DNA of 6,396 nt from Acidobacteriota bacterium (GTDB lineage: Bacteria > Acidobacteriota > Terriglobia > Terriglobales > SCQP01). The translations under genes and the position numbers were made by a program. Shown here piece by piece: positions 6,107 through 6,396 of the stretch. Position 1 is the stretch's first letter. Each line of letters begins with the position of its first letter. Location: the NCBI GenBank assembly GCA_021823305.1, contig JAKAOE010000121.1, positions 1-6,396 on the forward strand, read 5' to 3'. The notes beneath the pieces were generated by a model. The model saw nothing but the letters and a program-made list of their open reading frames with translations, ran no database searches and was not told where the DNA came from.

Positions 6107-6396
6107 GGTGTTGGCCGCGCCTCAGCAGCGGGCGCAGATAGCGCCACACCGTCGCCGCCACAATCCGGTTGCCGGCGGCGGTGGCGCGGATACCGTCATG
6201 TTGCAGGAGGCCCGGGTCGGCGCGCAAGCGCGGGACCAGATCCTGGTAGAGAAAGGGCAGCAGCGGCAGCGCATCGCGCCGCGCCAGTGCCGGATAGATC
6301 GCCTGGAACGCGGCGATGTAGCTGCGGCCGTAATTGGGCGGCAGGCTCATCCCCACCAGCAGGATGCGGATGTGGGCCTGCCGCAGGCGCACGATC
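6078..6396 (-). CDS. GDSL/SGNH-family arylesterase or thioesterase-like protein, C-terminal part (5' end outside window)
   Basis: The last 105 residues are present and the frame is open to the window edge, so the start and the GDSL Ser block lie beyond it. The visible part matches the C-terminal half of TesA-type arylesterases/acyl-CoA thioesterase I: a core strand RILLVGM, then LPPNYGRSY, AFQAIYPALA and PLLPFL, and the block V region HDGIR-xx-AAGNRIVA leading to VWRYLRPLL. In active family members block V reads D-G-I/V-H, with Asp and His completing the catalytic triad. Here the His position is CGC (Arg) at 6186-6188, while the Asp (6195-6197) is kept. Family members often carry a signal peptide and act in the periplasm, which cannot be judged here. 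The final 9-10 codons overlap the ROK gene and lie beyond the usual family end. The family call is solid; catalytic competence is doubtful. Confidence 0.87.
   Translation of the reverse strand, partial: IVRLRQAHIRILLVGMSLPPNYGRSYIAAFQAIYPALARRDALPLLPFLYQDLVPRLRADPGLLQHDGIRATAAGNRIVAATVWRYLRPLLRRGQHHDSSSNPGH

Noticed and set aside
6094..6396. A plus-strand ATG at 6105 with a near-perfect AGGAGGAG two bases upstream, open to the window end
   Set aside because: It lies antisense to the well-supported hydrolase gene. The purine run is the complement of the Pro-Pro-Arg codons at the start of the ROK gene, and the translation is Gln/Arg-rich with no recognisable family.

Overview
The window is very GC-rich and densely coding, with Ala/Gly/Arg-rich proteins. 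The likely source is an Acidobacteriota bacterium. The reasons are a clear BshC (bacillithiol-type thiol synthesis, known from Bacillota, Deinococcota, Bacteroidota and Acidobacteriota but not most Proteobacteria), the high GC, and a secreted protein with an Ig-like domain of a style common in acidobacterial exoproteins. A GC-rich Deinococcota-like source cannot be excluded. No tRNA, rRNA, CRISPR array, insertion sequence or phage gene was seen.

Region 1 (1-1683, plus strand) holds two tandem paralogues encoding exported proteins. Only the C-terminal 105 codons of the first are in the window. The second is complete (410 aa): probable lipoprotein signal, Ig-like domain, proline-rich linker, then a large C-terminal domain that I cannot assign to a characterised family. 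The shared C-terminal 105 residues align without gaps at about 76% identity by hand count.

Region 2 (1691-6396, minus strand) is a compact run of five genes in transcription order: a GDSL/SGNH arylesterase-like hydrolase (N-terminus outside the window), a ROK-family sugar kinase resembling polyphosphate glucokinases, a dihydrodipicolinate-synthase-superfamily aldolase that looks more like 4-hydroxy-2-oxoglutarate aldolase than true DapA, BshC, and a membrane-anchored DUF58 protein. The first four are joined by overlaps or tiny gaps: 29 bp overlap, 7 bp gap, 4 bp ATGA overlap. A 57 bp gap precedes DUF58. They probably form one operon. It meets the plus-strand secreted-protein gene tail to tail, with 7 bp between the stop codons.

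The points most worth a second look are the unassigned secreted C-terminal domain in tandem copies, an apparent loss of the catalytic His in the hydrolase, the loss of the DHDPS-specific Arg in the aldolase, and the tight coupling of that aldolase to bshC. I did not find convincing evidence for a wholly new defence or mobile system.
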